A DNA stretch of 64,000 nucleotides. Source: Microbacterium invictum. Lineage in GTDB: Bacteria; Actinomycetota; Actinomycetes; Actinomycetales; Microbacteriaceae. Below are positions 48,011 through 57,264 of this stretch, in pieces. The notes under the pieces are model-generated. The model was not told where the DNA came from and ran no database searches. It saw only the letters and a program-made list of their open reading frames with translations. Position 1 is the stretch's first letter; every line of letters starts with the position of its first letter. The stretch is from the NCBI RefSeq assembly GCF_014197265.1, contig NZ_JACIFH010000001.1, positions 3,286,001 through 3,350,000 of the forward strand, given 5' to 3'. The position numbers and the translations under genes were made by a program.

Positions 48011-49426
48011 CTAGCCGTGCTGGGCCTGATACTCCAGGTAATCCTCGATGCCGTAGCGGCCCATTTCGCGACCGATGCCCGAGAGTTTGAATCCGCCGTG
48101 CGGTGCGCGCATGTCGATCGGGGTGCCGTTGATGCGGACCCGACCGGTGCGGATCCGGGAGGCGACCCGGCGGGCATGCTCGCGATCGCCGGCCCACACC
48201 CCGCCGGCGAGGCCGAACTCCGAGTCGTTGGCGATGCGGATCGCCTCGTCCTCGTCGTCGAACGGGATGATGATCACTACCGGCCCGAAGACCTCCTCCT
48301 GCGCGAGGCGATCGCTGTTCGTGCCCGAGAAGACGGTGGAGCGGACGTAGTAGCCCCGATCGAGCCCCGCGGGGTGGTCCAGGCCACCGGTGATGAGCTT
48401 GACGCCCGCGTCGAGCGCCCGCGAGATGTGGCCGCGCACGCTCTCATACTGATCGGCGTTCGCCAGGGGGCCCAGCTGGGTACGCGGGGCGGTGGGGTCG
48501 CCGATGATGAACGAGTCGGCGGTTTCGCCCGCGAGCTGCTCTGCTTCTGCGAGCCGTGCGCGCGGCACCAGGAGGCGGGTGAGAGCTCCGCACGCCTGAC
48601 CCGAATTGCGGAATGCGTCGTCGATGCCGGACCGGACGGCTTCTTCGAGGTCGGCGTCCTCGAGCACGATGTTCGCCGACTTTCCGCCCAGCTCCAGCGC
48701 GACGCGCTTGACTCGGCGGGCGGCGACCTCCATGACCCGTGCACCGGCGCCCACGGAGCCGGTGATCGAGACCATGTCGACGCCGGGGTGGGCGGTGATC
48801 GCCTCACCGACGATGCTGCCGGAACCGTTGACGAAGTTCACGACGCCGGCGGGCACCCCCGCTTCCTCGGCGACGGATGCCAGGAAGTGCGGGGTCAGCG
48901 GTGCCACCTCGCTCGGCTTCACCACGACCGTGCACCCGGCCGCGATGGCCGCACCGACCTTGAGGGAGACCGAGCGCATCGGCCCGTTCCATGCGCCGAT
49001 CGCGCCCACGACGCCGGCGGCCATGCGGCGCACGGTGGAGTCGCCGACCTTCTCTTCCCACACAACATCGGGCAGGGCGTCGGCGAAATGGCGCAGATCG
49101 CTGATCGACACTCCGGTCGACGCCGTCTTCGCCCGGGTCACCGGCATGCCGATCTCGCGCACGACGGATGCCGTGATCTCGTCTGCTCGCCGCTCCATGA
49201 TGTCGGCCATTGCGTGCAACGTTGCGGCGCGGTCGGCCGGATCGGTCTGCGACCATGCATCGAGCGCCCCTTGCGCCGCGGCGACGGCACGGTCGACATC
49301 TTCGGCAGTGCCGCGTCGTACCTCGCCGTACACCTCTTCGGTAGCGGGGTTGGTCAGCTGTCGGAAGTCCTCGCTCCCGGCGCGAACCCACTCTCCGTTG
49401 ATGTAGTTGTCGTCGTGCCGGATCAT
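48011..49426 (-). CDS. Aldehyde dehydrogenase
   Basis: 471 residues. Catalytic Cys in NSGQACGA, general base Glu in LELGGKSAN, and cofactor/fold motifs AWNGPMRS, KPSEVAP and EEVFGPVV. NAD(P)-dependent oxidation of an aldehyde to the acid; the substrate is not readable. It begins the minus-strand operon that continues into the aldo/keto reductase and is divergent from the iron-ADH-like gene. Confidence 0.93.
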   Translation of the reverse strand: MIRHDDNYINGEWVRAGSEDFRQLTNPATEEVYGEVRRGTAEDVDRAVAAAQGALDAWSQTDPADRAATLHAMADIMERRADEITASVVREIGMPVTRAKTASTGVSISDLRHFADALPDVVWEEKVGDSTVRRMAAGVVGAIGAWNGPMRSVSLKVGAAIAAGCTVVVKPSEVAPLTPHFLASVAEEAGVPAGVVNFVNGSGSIVGEAITAHPGVDMVSITGSVGAGARVMEVAARRVKRVALELGGKSANIVLEDADLEEAVRSGIDDAFRNSGQACGALTRLLVPRARLAEAEQLAGETADSFIIGDPTAPRTQLGPLANADQYESVRGHISRALDAGVKLITGGLDHPAGLDRGYYVRSTVFSGTNSDRLAQEEVFGPVVIIIPFDDEDEAIRIANDSEFGLAGGVWAGDREHARRVASRIRTGRVRINGTPIDMRAPHGGFKLSGIGREMGRYGIEDYLEYQAQHG

Positions 49427-49533
49427 CTGGATTTCCTCCTGGACGGGTGTACGTGCATCGGACAGTCCCGGTTGGTGCTCATCGGTGAGTCAAGCCGATG
49501 AGCACCGAGATGGCGGCGTCAATCGGATGATTC

Positions 49534-49545
49534 AGAGTATACTCT
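49534..49545. promoter_or_regulatory. Palindrome AGAGTATACTCT in a divergent promoter
   Basis: Perfect 12-bp palindrome in the AT-richer gap between the aldehyde dehydrogenase and the iron-ADH-like gene. Loosely similar sequence lies in the promoter gaps near 55520 and 59080. Confidence 0.5.
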
Positions 49546-49594
49546 ATCGCGAAGGGCCCGATGGTGGCCGTTTCCCGGATAAAGGAGTCTGTCG

Positions 49595-50758
49595 ATGCCC
49601 GTGCCATTCGTCCGACACGCCGGCGTCGCCGCTCGAGCCGTCTGGGGTGACGGAGCGCTCGCCGCGCTCGACGGTGAACTGCGCCGCCTCGGCATTACAC
49701 GTCCCGTCGCGATCTGCGCCCGGTCGGTCGCCGCTCGCGCCGATGTAATGGACATGCTCCACGAGGCGCTGGGCGATCGACCGGTTGCGACGTTCTCCGA
49801 TGTTCGCGAGCACAGCCCGCTGCCGCAGGTCCGCGCCGCGGCAGAGGTCCTCGCGGAGAGCGGAGCCGATGGAGTCATCGCCGTAGGCGGCGGGTCGGCC
49901 GTCGTGACGGCACGAGCCGCGACGATCCTGGCTGCCGAACGCAAGGACATCCGTGAGCTCGCCACCCATCGCGACGCCGAAGGCCGCATGATCAGCCCGC
50001 GCCTGCTCGCCCCGAAGCTGCCGAACGTGGTCCTCGCGACGACGCCGACGACGGCCTATGCGAAGGCCGGTGCCGCAGTCCGAGACCCGGAAGCGGCCGA
50101 GCGGCTCGCCCTGTTCGACCCCAAAGCGCGCGCCCAGCTGGTCGTGTTCGATCCGATGCTCGCGCGCACCGCGCCGGCATCACTCGTGTCGTCCGCAAGT
50201 CTCAATATGTTCGCCATGGCGATCGACGGTATGCAGACGACCGCTGACAACCCGCTGGCCGAGGCCCTCCTCAGTCAGGGTCTTCGCGAAGTGCTGGCCT
50301 CACTGCCGGCGCTCGATGCCGACGGTGGGGATGATCGCGAACGGGTCAGGCTCATGCTGGCCGCGCTGCTCGTGGGGCAGGGCAGCGACTTCGCCGGCAC
50401 CGGGATCGCGCAGGCGCTGTCCCATGCCGTCGGTCCGATCTCAACGACGGCGAACGGCGTGGTCGAGGCGATGCTGCTGCCGCACACCGCCCGTTTCAAT
50501 CGCGATGTCACCGGGCGGAGCCAGGCTCGTATCGCGGAAGACTTCCCTGCCGGGACGCCGGATGCGCGTGACCTGCCGGATGCGATCGGCCGGTTCCTCG
50601 CGTCGTCCGGCGTCCCCACGAGACTCCGGGACGTCGGCATCACGCAGGACCAGTTGCCGGATGCCGTCGCGCATACGCTGGGGGACTGGTCGATCACGCG
50701 CGTTCCGAAGCCCGCCGGCGAGGCCGAGCTTCTCGACATCCTGCAGGCGGCATGGTGA
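49595..50758 (+). CDS. Iron-ADH/maleylacetate-reductase-fold protein with altered metal site
   Basis: 387 residues with AAGGAG ahead of the ATG. Fold markers are clear: GVIAVGGGSAVVTAR for the dinucleotide, ATTPTTAYAKA, and a helical C-terminal domain. In the family, Asp-x3-His and two later His bind the metal. Here these positions read Asn204, Met208, His277 and Asn287, so only one ligand is kept. Maleylacetate reductases also lack metal and commonly have Asn at the first position, so such a role is possible, but Met208 is unusual. It precedes an aldehyde dehydrogenase by 40 bp. Confidence 0.8.
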   Translation: MPVPFVRHAGVAARAVWGDGALAALDGELRRLGITRPVAICARSVAARADVMDMLHEALGDRPVATFSDVREHSPLPQVRAAAEVLAESGADGVIAVGGGSAVVTARAATILAAERKDIRELATHRDAEGRMISPRLLAPKLPNVVLATTPTTAYAKAGAAVRDPEAAERLALFDPKARAQLVVFDPMLARTAPASLVSSASLNMFAMAIDGMQTTADNPLAEALLSQGLREVLASLPALDADGGDDRERVRLMLAALLVGQGSDFAGTGIAQALSHAVGPISTTANGVVEAMLLPHTARFNRDVTGRSQARIAEDFPAGTPDARDLPDAIGRFLASSGVPTRLRDVGITQDQLPDAVAHTLGDWSITRVPKPAGEAELLDILQAAW

Positions 50759-50798
50759 TGCCTGCCGGTGAACAGCCATCCCGAGGAGGAATGGGTAA

Positions 50799-52283
50799 AT
50801 GACGAAGATCCTGGAACAGATGCTGGCCGGCGGGCGCGCGCCCGACAGCGTGGTGCCGATGCTCATCGACGGCGAGTGGACGCACGGCGACGGTGGCGAC
50901 GCGCTCCCAACGCACGACCCGGGTACGGGCGACGTGATCGCCAACGTGCCACGGGCCACCCTCGCCGATGTCGATCGTGCGGTGGCCGCCGCGAGGGCCG
51001 CTTTCGACGAGTCCCGCTGGATGCGGTTGGCGCCGGCCCAACGCGGTGCGATCCTGTGGCGGATCGGCGATGCCATGATCGCGCGGGCCGAAGATCTGGG
51101 AGCTCTGGAGAGCCGCAACATGGGCATCCCGGTTCCGCAGGCGCAGGCGATGGTGCGTGAGGCAGCGGCGCAGTTCCACTATTACGCGGGCTGGGCCGAC
51201 AAGATCCACGGTCGCACCCTCGATCTCGGACCGGCCGAACGCCGGATCCAGGGCTACACGCTCCGCGAGCCGATCGGCGTCGCCGCACTGATCGTTCCAT
51301 GGAACGCGCCCTTGATCTCGGCGGCCAAGAAGCTCGCGCCCGCGCTCGCGGCCGGCTGCTCCTGCGTGCTCAAGCCCGCGACCGAGACGCCGCTGACCGC
51401 CCTCGTGCTCGGCCAGATCATGTCGGACTGCGGTGTCCCCGCCGGTGTCGTCAACGTCGTGACCGGTTCGGGGGAGACGGTCGGCGGCCGGATGGCCGAT
51501 CACCCGGATGTCGACACGCTCGGATTCACCGGGTCGACCGAGGTCGGGCGCAGCATCATCCACGCCGCCACGGGAAACCTGAAGACGCTGTCGCTCGAGC
51601 TCGGCGGCAAGTCGCCGGTGATCGTGATGGGCGACGCCGATCTCGAAGCGGCCATTCCCGGCGTCGCGGGAGCGGTGTTCTGGAACACCGGACAGGTCTG
51701 CGCCGCGGGGACGCGTCTGTTCGTCCACGATTCGGTCTATGACCAGGTCGTCGAAGGTGTTGCGGCGCGCGGCCGTGCCCTCAAGGTGGGTTACGGCGCC
51801 GACGCGGGCGTCGACATCGGGCCGCTCATCTCGCAGAAGCAGCTGGACCGGGTCACCGACTACGTCGATGTCGGGCGAGGTGAGGGCGCGACCGTCTACA
51901 GCGGTGGCACCCGGATCGGGGACGCGGGCTACTTCTTCGAGCCGACGGTGATCGTAGATGTGGATCAGAGCATGCGGGTGATGCGCGAGGAGATCTTCGG
52001 GCCCGTGCTCGGCGTGATGCGGTTCTCGGATGCCGATGAGGCGGTCGCCCTGGCCAACGACAACTCCTACGGACTCGCGTCGAGCGTATGGAGCAGAGAC
52101 GGCGCGACGGCGCACGCCATCGCGAGGCGACTGCGAGCCGGCCGGGTGGGCATCAACATCCATCGCGCCGGCGGGGTCTACATGCCCGCGGGTGGATATC
52201 GTCACTCGGGTTGGGGGCGCGAGAACGGCGAAGAGGCGCTGCTCAACTACATGGAGACGAAATCCGTCGTAGCCACGCTCTGA
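50799..52283 (+). CDS. Aldehyde dehydrogenase
   Basis: 494 residues; GAGGAGGAATG lies upstream of the ATG. Catalytic Cys in NTGQVCAAG, Glu in LELGGKSP, PWNAPLI and GFTGSTEVGR for the cofactor, and EEIFGPVL. Full length for the family. It probably oxidises an aldehyde made by the neighbouring reductase-type enzyme. Confidence 0.94.
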   Translation: MTKILEQMLAGGRAPDSVVPMLIDGEWTHGDGGDALPTHDPGTGDVIANVPRATLADVDRAVAAARAAFDESRWMRLAPAQRGAILWRIGDAMIARAEDLGALESRNMGIPVPQAQAMVREAAAQFHYYAGWADKIHGRTLDLGPAERRIQGYTLREPIGVAALIVPWNAPLISAAKKLAPALAAGCSCVLKPATETPLTALVLGQIMSDCGVPAGVVNVVTGSGETVGGRMADHPDVDTLGFTGSTEVGRSIIHAATGNLKTLSLELGGKSPVIVMGDADLEAAIPGVAGAVFWNTGQVCAAGTRLFVHDSVYDQVVEGVAARGRALKVGYGADAGVDIGPLISQKQLDRVTDYVDVGRGEGATVYSGGTRIGDAGYFFEPTVIVDVDQSMRVMREEIFGPVLGVMRFSDADEAVALANDNSYGLASSVWSRDGATAHAIARRLRAGRVGINIHRAGGVYMPAGGYRHSGWGRENGEEALLNYMETKSVVATL

Positions 52284-52334
52284 TCGTCCGCGGGCGCTCC
52301 CGTTGGGGGCGTCCGGGGACGGCCGATGAGCTCA

Positions 52335-52367
52335 CGCCAGAAGTCGACAAGGAGTCGCCTTCTGGCG
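52335..52367. terminator. Hairpin between convergent genes
   Basis: CGCCAGAAG ... CTTCTGGCG with a 15-base loop, between the aldehyde dehydrogenase and the minus-strand hydrolase. Confidence 0.65.
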
Positions 52368-52371
52368 CCGG

Positions 52372-53088
52372 TCAAATGCTCTGAGCCCTGTCGCGCATCC
52401 GTGACGCCACGGCGAGCATTCGGCTGAGAAGGGCATCAGGCGCCGAGTAGAAGAGCGAGTGGTCAGTGTCGATCTCGATGTAGTCACCGAGAATCGTCGC
52501 GCACGCTCGCTGGTAACTTGGGGCCATCGCGAAGTCGTCTGTGCAGACGACATATGTCGCCGGAACATCGCGCCATGAGGCACGCCCGACGGGTGCTGTC
52601 ATGCAACGATGGTGCATCGGTCGAAGACGGGGCAGTACGGCGTGGATGGTGCTGTCGGCACAGCGGTTGTAGAACGCTGGAGTCGCGCCCTCGGCACTGA
52701 GTCGAAAGACCGCGGGGTCGTCCATCGATTCCATGGCGGCCTCGAGCCGCGGCGTGAACAGACGCTCGAAGGCATCGGATGCTGATTCGTCTGAATCAGG
52801 CATCGTCGCGGCGCAGTACATCAATTCATCTGCTTCATGACCCGCAGCCGTGATCACGACGCCACCGTAGCTGTGTGCCGCCAGCAAGACCATGTGACCC
52901 TGTTCCTTCGCCTCGCGCACAGCCTCGCGCACGACGTGTGCGTCGTCAGCCAGCGAGGTCAAGGGGAGATCGACTGCGGTCACTGTCAAACCTGCGTTCC
53001 GAAGCGGGGGACTCAACTCCTCCCAGCACCAGGAACCGTGACATGCACCGTGGACCAGGATCACAGCGACTTCCGGCAGCTCTGTCAA
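52372..53088 (-). CDS. Alpha/beta hydrolase (EstC/methylesterase type)
   Basis: 238 residues from a TTG start that overlaps the upstream stop (TTGA). VILVHGACHGSWCWEEL, nucleophile elbow AHSYGG and a late His in DTDHSLFYSAP. Similar in plan to the hydrolase at 33834. Second gene of a two-hydrolase operon. Confidence 0.87.
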   Translation of the reverse strand: MTELPEVAVILVHGACHGSWCWEELSPPLRNAGLTVTAVDLPLTSLADDAHVVREAVREAKEQGHMVLLAAHSYGGVVITAAGHEADELMYCAATMPDSDESASDAFERLFTPRLEAAMESMDDPAVFRLSAEGATPAFYNRCADSTIHAVLPRLRPMHHRCMTAPVGRASWRDVPATYVVCTDDFAMAPSYQRACATILGDYIEIDTDHSLFYSAPDALLSRMLAVASRMRDRAQSI

Positions 53089-54161
53089 CGTATCGACCTC
53101 GCCTTTTCGCCGGCCCCGTTTGGTTCCGCGCAGATCTGCTCATCGTCATCGGCCGGGCGCGCCAGAACGGCTTCCGCCCAGTTGTGGATGCGTTGCCAGA
53201 ACGACTTCCGGGTCCCGGCGAAGTTGTGCATGTGCCCCATGCGTGGACAGATGTGCACAGTCACGTCGCAGGATTGAAGGTACGCACGGGGCTCACTGCG
53301 CGGGTCAGGCGTGACGTCGCGTTCGCCGACGCCGACGAAGACCGGCACTCTGATCATCGCCGCCTCAGGAGCGACCGCGCCGGGGGACATCATGGTCATC
53401 GAGGAGGGAGGAACGACGTCAGTGGCCCACTCCGGCAGCTCACCGCGACGCGTCGGGTACTCGGTGAGATCGGCTATCACGATGTCTCGCGGCACATCGT
53501 CGTAGTGGAATCCGGACGCGGTGGCAGGCAGTCCGTCGGCGTCCCGCGCCATCTCAGGCATTGCCGTGGTGTGCAACTCGCGCGTCATTGCGCCGACATC
53601 GGATCCACGGGGAAAGTACCGCGCCGCAGCTCGTGGCGTACCCGGGGGCAGCCAGCTCACCGAATGCGACGCAGACCACCCCAGAACGGCGACGGCGTCG
53701 AAGCGATGTTTCTGGCCCTGGTGGAGAATCAACAATGCGCCCCCCATTGATTGGGCGAGTCCGAGGGTCCGTGGAGCTTGGATCGCTCTGAGGCCGGGCA
53801 CGAGGCTCCCCGAACCGAGACGGTCGAGCACGTAGGCGACCGCTGCATCATTTGCATCGACGAGTTGCTGCCAGGTCACGGTGCTCATGTCTTCGACACG
53901 TGTACCACCTCCGGTCCCCAGATGGTCGACCGCAACGAACACCCAACCCTTCGACGTGTGATGGCCGGCCTGGCCACCCCCGCCGTGACCGGGCATGTCA
54001 AACGAGAAGTAGCGGCGGCTATAGCCGCCCCCAGGAAACGCGAAGCACACGACCGGGTCGTGGCCGATGACGTCGGGAATCTGGATCGTCACAGCGACTG
54101 ACAGCTGTTGGTCAGAAGCAACCGCTTCCGATACGTCGACCATGAGTTCATGCTTCGGCAT
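53085..54161 (-). CDS. Alpha/beta hydrolase, larger type
   Basis: 358 residues from the ATG with GGAG upstream; the longer open frame lacks protein character. FAFPGGGYSRRYFSFDMPG near residue 45, nucleophile elbow AQSMGG, acid region PVFVGVGERD and late His in MGHMHNFAG. It resembles large esterases of unknown substrate. It is coupled to the downstream hydrolase through a 4-bp overlap. Confidence 0.8.
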   Translation of the reverse strand: MPKHELMVDVSEAVASDQQLSVAVTIQIPDVIGHDPVVCFAFPGGGYSRRYFSFDMPGHGGGGQAGHHTSKGWVFVAVDHLGTGGGTRVEDMSTVTWQQLVDANDAAVAYVLDRLGSGSLVPGLRAIQAPRTLGLAQSMGGALLILHQGQKHRFDAVAVLGWSASHSVSWLPPGTPRAAARYFPRGSDVGAMTRELHTTAMPEMARDADGLPATASGFHYDDVPRDIVIADLTEYPTRRGELPEWATDVVPPSSMTMMSPGAVAPEAAMIRVPVFVGVGERDVTPDPRSEPRAYLQSCDVTVHICPRMGHMHNFAGTRKSFWQRIHNWAEAVLARPADDDEQICAEPNGAGEKARSIR

Positions 54162-54236
54162 TGGTTCTCCAAGGCTTACAACGTTGTGTCTGCAACGGGG
54201 GCTGGCGGTACTCGATCTTGGCAGCGGCTGGCGGTT

Positions 54237-54269
54237 CCTGCGTACTCGGTGACTGCCGGAGTACGCAGG
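54237..54269. terminator. Hairpin after the binding-protein gene
   Basis: CCTGCGTACTC / GAGTACGCAGG with an 11-base loop, 20 bp past the stop of the minus-strand binding protein and before the hydrolase operon. Confidence 0.7.
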
Positions 54270-54288
54270 GCGCGGTCCCGCAGCTGGG

Positions 54289-55386
54289 CTAGTAGCGCGG
54301 CGTGAAGTCCGCGACATTCTCCGGGGTGATGACGACAGGGTCGGTCGTCGTCCCGTACTCGGCGGGAATGTTCGAGATGAAGCGCGGGACGTCCTTCCCG
54401 GTCTGGGCATCGTGGATCGCCTGGATCAGCTTGACTCCGTACTGATCCGGGAAATACGGCAACGTGAACTGCATGTTGCCCGCCACGATCTGCTCCACAC
54501 TGAAGTCTGTCCCACCCTGATCCGCGAACTGCACGGTACCCATGACGCCAGCCTCCTCCATGGCGCTGGCTACTCCACGGGACAGGTCCGGCGAGAAGGC
54601 CGAGAGCACCACGGTGACGTCCGGGTTGGCAAGTAGATAGTCACGGGTCTTCGACAATCCACTTGGCGTCGTCCAGTCTGTGAAGACCGGCGTGATCGTG
54701 ACCTCGCTGTTCGTCTCAGCAAGTTCGGCGATCGCGGCCTTCTGATTGATCACCAGCGGATCGAGCTCCGGACCCGTGATCAAGGCGATCTTCTGCTGTC
54801 CTGGGTTGAGCTCGATGGCGGCCTCAAGGAATGCAGTGGTGTAGTCCGACGTCGTGTCGCCGGCAATGGTCGTGAACGTCCCGGGCACCCAGAGGTCGTC
54901 TCCAGCAGGCAAGACGCTCGTGTCGCAGGGGGTTCCGATCGTGATCGACAAAAGGCCGGCGTCCGGGATGGTCTTGGTCATCGCAGCACACTCGGAGGCA
55001 GCGACGAGCGGTTCCACGGCCATCACGTCGTAAGTCTTGTTGGTCGCGGCCGTCTGGATCTGGTTCAACTGCTTGTTCAGATCGAACTGTGCGTCGATCG
55101 CCTCCACCACGTAGCCGTGCTTCGCAGCCTCCTCCTCCGCGCCCCGCACGATTGCCTGGTTGAAGGCGGTCGCGCTTCCTTGAAGGAATATCCCGATCTT
55201 CACCTCATCCAAAGGCAGGTCGATGGTGCCACCCTCCCCCACGTCGAGCGTGATCACCTCGGTCGAGCCGGGCGGCGTATCGTCGCCACCGGCATCCGAA
55301 GCGCAGGCTGTGAGGAGTAGGAGAGATGCCGTTGCCGCGACGGAAATTGCCATCGTGGTGACGGGCCGGTTGCTGACTAGCGTCAT
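54289..55386 (-). CDS. Ribose-type ABC binding lipoprotein
   Basis: 365 residues; AAAGGG precedes this ATG and a signal with lipobox LLTAC (Cys near 28) follows. The rest is a type I periplasmic-binding fold (VKIGIFLQGSATAFNQAIVRG, QIQTAATNKTYDVMAVEPLV, VVLSAFSPDLSRGVASAM). It serves the ATPase and permease transcribed in the opposite direction from 55659. Ligand unknown; such proteins bind monosaccharides or similar small polar molecules. Confidence 0.9.
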   Translation of the reverse strand: MTLVSNRPVTTMAISVAATASLLLLTACASDAGGDDTPPGSTEVITLDVGEGGTIDLPLDEVKIGIFLQGSATAFNQAIVRGAEEEAAKHGYVVEAIDAQFDLNKQLNQIQTAATNKTYDVMAVEPLVAASECAAMTKTIPDAGLLSITIGTPCDTSVLPAGDDLWVPGTFTTIAGDTTSDYTTAFLEAAIELNPGQQKIALITGPELDPLVINQKAAIAELAETNSEVTITPVFTDWTTPSGLSKTRDYLLANPDVTVVLSAFSPDLSRGVASAMEEAGVMGTVQFADQGGTDFSVEQIVAGNMQFTLPYFPDQYGVKLIQAIHDAQTGKDVPRFISNIPAEYGTTTDPVVITPENVADFTPRY

Positions 55387-55496
55387 CGCTAGACCCTTTC
55401 TGGGAGTCGGAACCCGATGGCGCCGCACGGGCGCCACAAGGGGAGGATTACCACGTCCGCTTTATCGTCCTGTCGGGATGTTCATCATTGAGCGTG

Positions 55497-55526
55497 CATA
55501 CAATCTGACGACTAGACGGGTGTATG
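55497..55526. promoter_or_regulatory. Inverted repeat CATACA-N18-TGTATG in a divergent promoter
   Basis: It lies in the 272-bp gap between the binding-protein gene and the ATPase gene, followed by the AT-rich TACTCTACAGTATATTGAG. No regulator gene is adjacent, so the binder is unknown. Confidence 0.45.
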
Positions 55527-55658
55527 TACTCTACAGTATATTGAGCCTCAGTCAACGGTGACACTGATGCACCGTGAACGAGCGATCATCAAGCCCACCT
55601 GCTTGCCGCAGTGCGCCGATGCAAACCTCAGAGCGCTCCGACCCATGAATGGTGAGCA

Positions 55659-57251
55659 ATGGACAACGCTGTCGTCGTCTCCGATTTGACCAAGGTCTTT
55701 GATCGGACCTTTGCGCTACGGGGTATCGATCTGACCGTCCGATCGGGCACAGTGCACGCCCTCATCGGCGAGAACGGTGCGGGAAAGTCCACGGCTCTCG
55801 GCGTGATCGCGGGGCGGATAACGAAAACGGGCGGCACTGTGTCCGTCTTCGGGGAAGATCTCCGCGGCGGCGGTCCACGTGAATCCCGGCGTGCAGGCGT
55901 CGTCGCCATCTACCAGGAACTCACCATTATTCCCGGTTTGTCGGTCGAGGCGAACGTGTTTCTCGGCCAACCGATCACCCGAGGGGGCTTTCTCGCCGAA
56001 TCAACGATGCGCCACCGCTATCTGGAATTGTGCGATCACGTCGGGGTCGGTTCCCATCCCCCCAATACTCGAGCGGGTGCGTTGTCGGTCGCAGACCAGC
56101 AGATCCTCGAGATCCTCCGGGCTGTGGTCAGTGATGCGCGAATCATCCTGTTCGATGAGCCGACTGCTTCGTTGGCGGTGCCCGAGCGTGAAGCGCTCTT
56201 CACGCTCATTCGCGCTCTGCGAGACGACGGCGTCACCGTAGTCTTTGTGAGCCACAACCTCGACGAGGTGCTCGACATCTCTGACAGCCTCACAGTCTTT
56301 CGAGACGGTCAGGTAGTGGCCGACGGCGCACGGGGTGACTTCACTAAGGGGTCGATGGTCGCGGCCATGCTGGGGCAGACCGGCGATGACCGGGTCGCTT
56401 CCGAGTTGAGCGAGAACGCCGACGGGCACGAGATCCGAACGGCGCCCGGTATCTTGAGGCAGAGTCGGCAGACCGCGCAGCCGCCGCTGCTGGCGATTGC
56501 GGATCTGACGGTGCCTGGCGCGGTCGACGGTATCAACCTAGAACTGCAACGCGGCGAGATCATCGGTCTTGGCGGCCTGGTCGGTTCGGGGCGGTCGACC
56601 GTCCTACGAGCGATCGCGGGCGCATTACCCCAAGCAACTGGGCGAATGTGGATCGACGGAGTTGAAGTGCCGTGGCCCCGAAGCGTTCGGCGCGCGCTGC
56701 GCTACGGAGTTGCGCTGATCCCGGAGGACCGAAAGGCTGAGGGACTCATACTTCCGATGCTGTCGATGGACAACATCGCCGTGAGCGACTTCCGCCGCCT
56801 CTCACGGTTCGGCCTTCTTTCCTCGAAGTCGGTAGAGCAATCGACAGCGGACCACGGTGCGGCATTCGGTCTCACCAGGGCACTGCTAGAGCGTCCGGCA
56901 TGGCAACTCTCCGGAGGGAATCAGCAGAAGCTCCTTCTCGCGCGCTGGAGGCATGTGACGCCGCGCGTGCTGCTCGCCGATGAGCCGACTCGGGGCATCG
57001 ACGTCGGGGCAAAGGCCGAGATCCTCAGGTCGCTCGAGCGGCTGGCAGGCGACGGACTCGGGATCGTCATGGTCTCCTCCGAACTCGAGGAGATCACGGC
57101 CGTCGCGAGGCGTGTAGTCGTGCTCGCCGAAGGCGTGCAGGTCGGACTTCTGGACGCCGCGACAGCGCCCATCTCGCCCCATGACATCCTCGCCCGCGCT
57201 TTTCGCGTCAATGAATTGCACACGCATACCAAGGAATTCGGCGATGGCTGA
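55659..57251 (+). CDS. Ribose-type ABC importer ATPase (double domain)
   Basis: 530 residues with two ATP-binding halves. Half 1: Walker A GENGAGKST, signature LSVADQQ (usually LSVGQQQ), Walker B ILFDEPTASL. Half 2: degenerate Walker A GLVGSGRST, IPEDRKAEGL, signature SGGNQQK, Walker B LLADEPTRGID. This is the RbsA/XylG layout. Co-transcribed with the permease that follows. Confidence 0.94.
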   Translation: MDNAVVVSDLTKVFDRTFALRGIDLTVRSGTVHALIGENGAGKSTALGVIAGRITKTGGTVSVFGEDLRGGGPRESRRAGVVAIYQELTIIPGLSVEANVFLGQPITRGGFLAESTMRHRYLELCDHVGVGSHPPNTRAGALSVADQQILEILRAVVSDARIILFDEPTASLAVPEREALFTLIRALRDDGVTVVFVSHNLDEVLDISDSLTVFRDGQVVADGARGDFTKGSMVAAMLGQTGDDRVASELSENADGHEIRTAPGILRQSRQTAQPPLLAIADLTVPGAVDGINLELQRGEIIGLGGLVGSGRSTVLRAIAGALPQATGRMWIDGVEVPWPRSVRRALRYGVALIPEDRKAEGLILPMLSMDNIAVSDFRRLSRFGLLSSKSVEQSTADHGAAFGLTRALLERPAWQLSGGNQQKLLLARWRHVTPRVLLADEPTRGIDVGAKAEILRSLERLAGDGLGIVMVSSELEEITAVARRVVVLAEGVQVGLLDAATAPISPHDILARAFRVNELHTHTKEFGDG

Positions 57252-57264
57252 AGGAGATCCCGTG

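Noticed and set aside
47627..49501. 624-codon open frame on the plus strand
   Set aside because: Antisense shadow of the aldo/keto reductase and aldehyde dehydrogenase genes.
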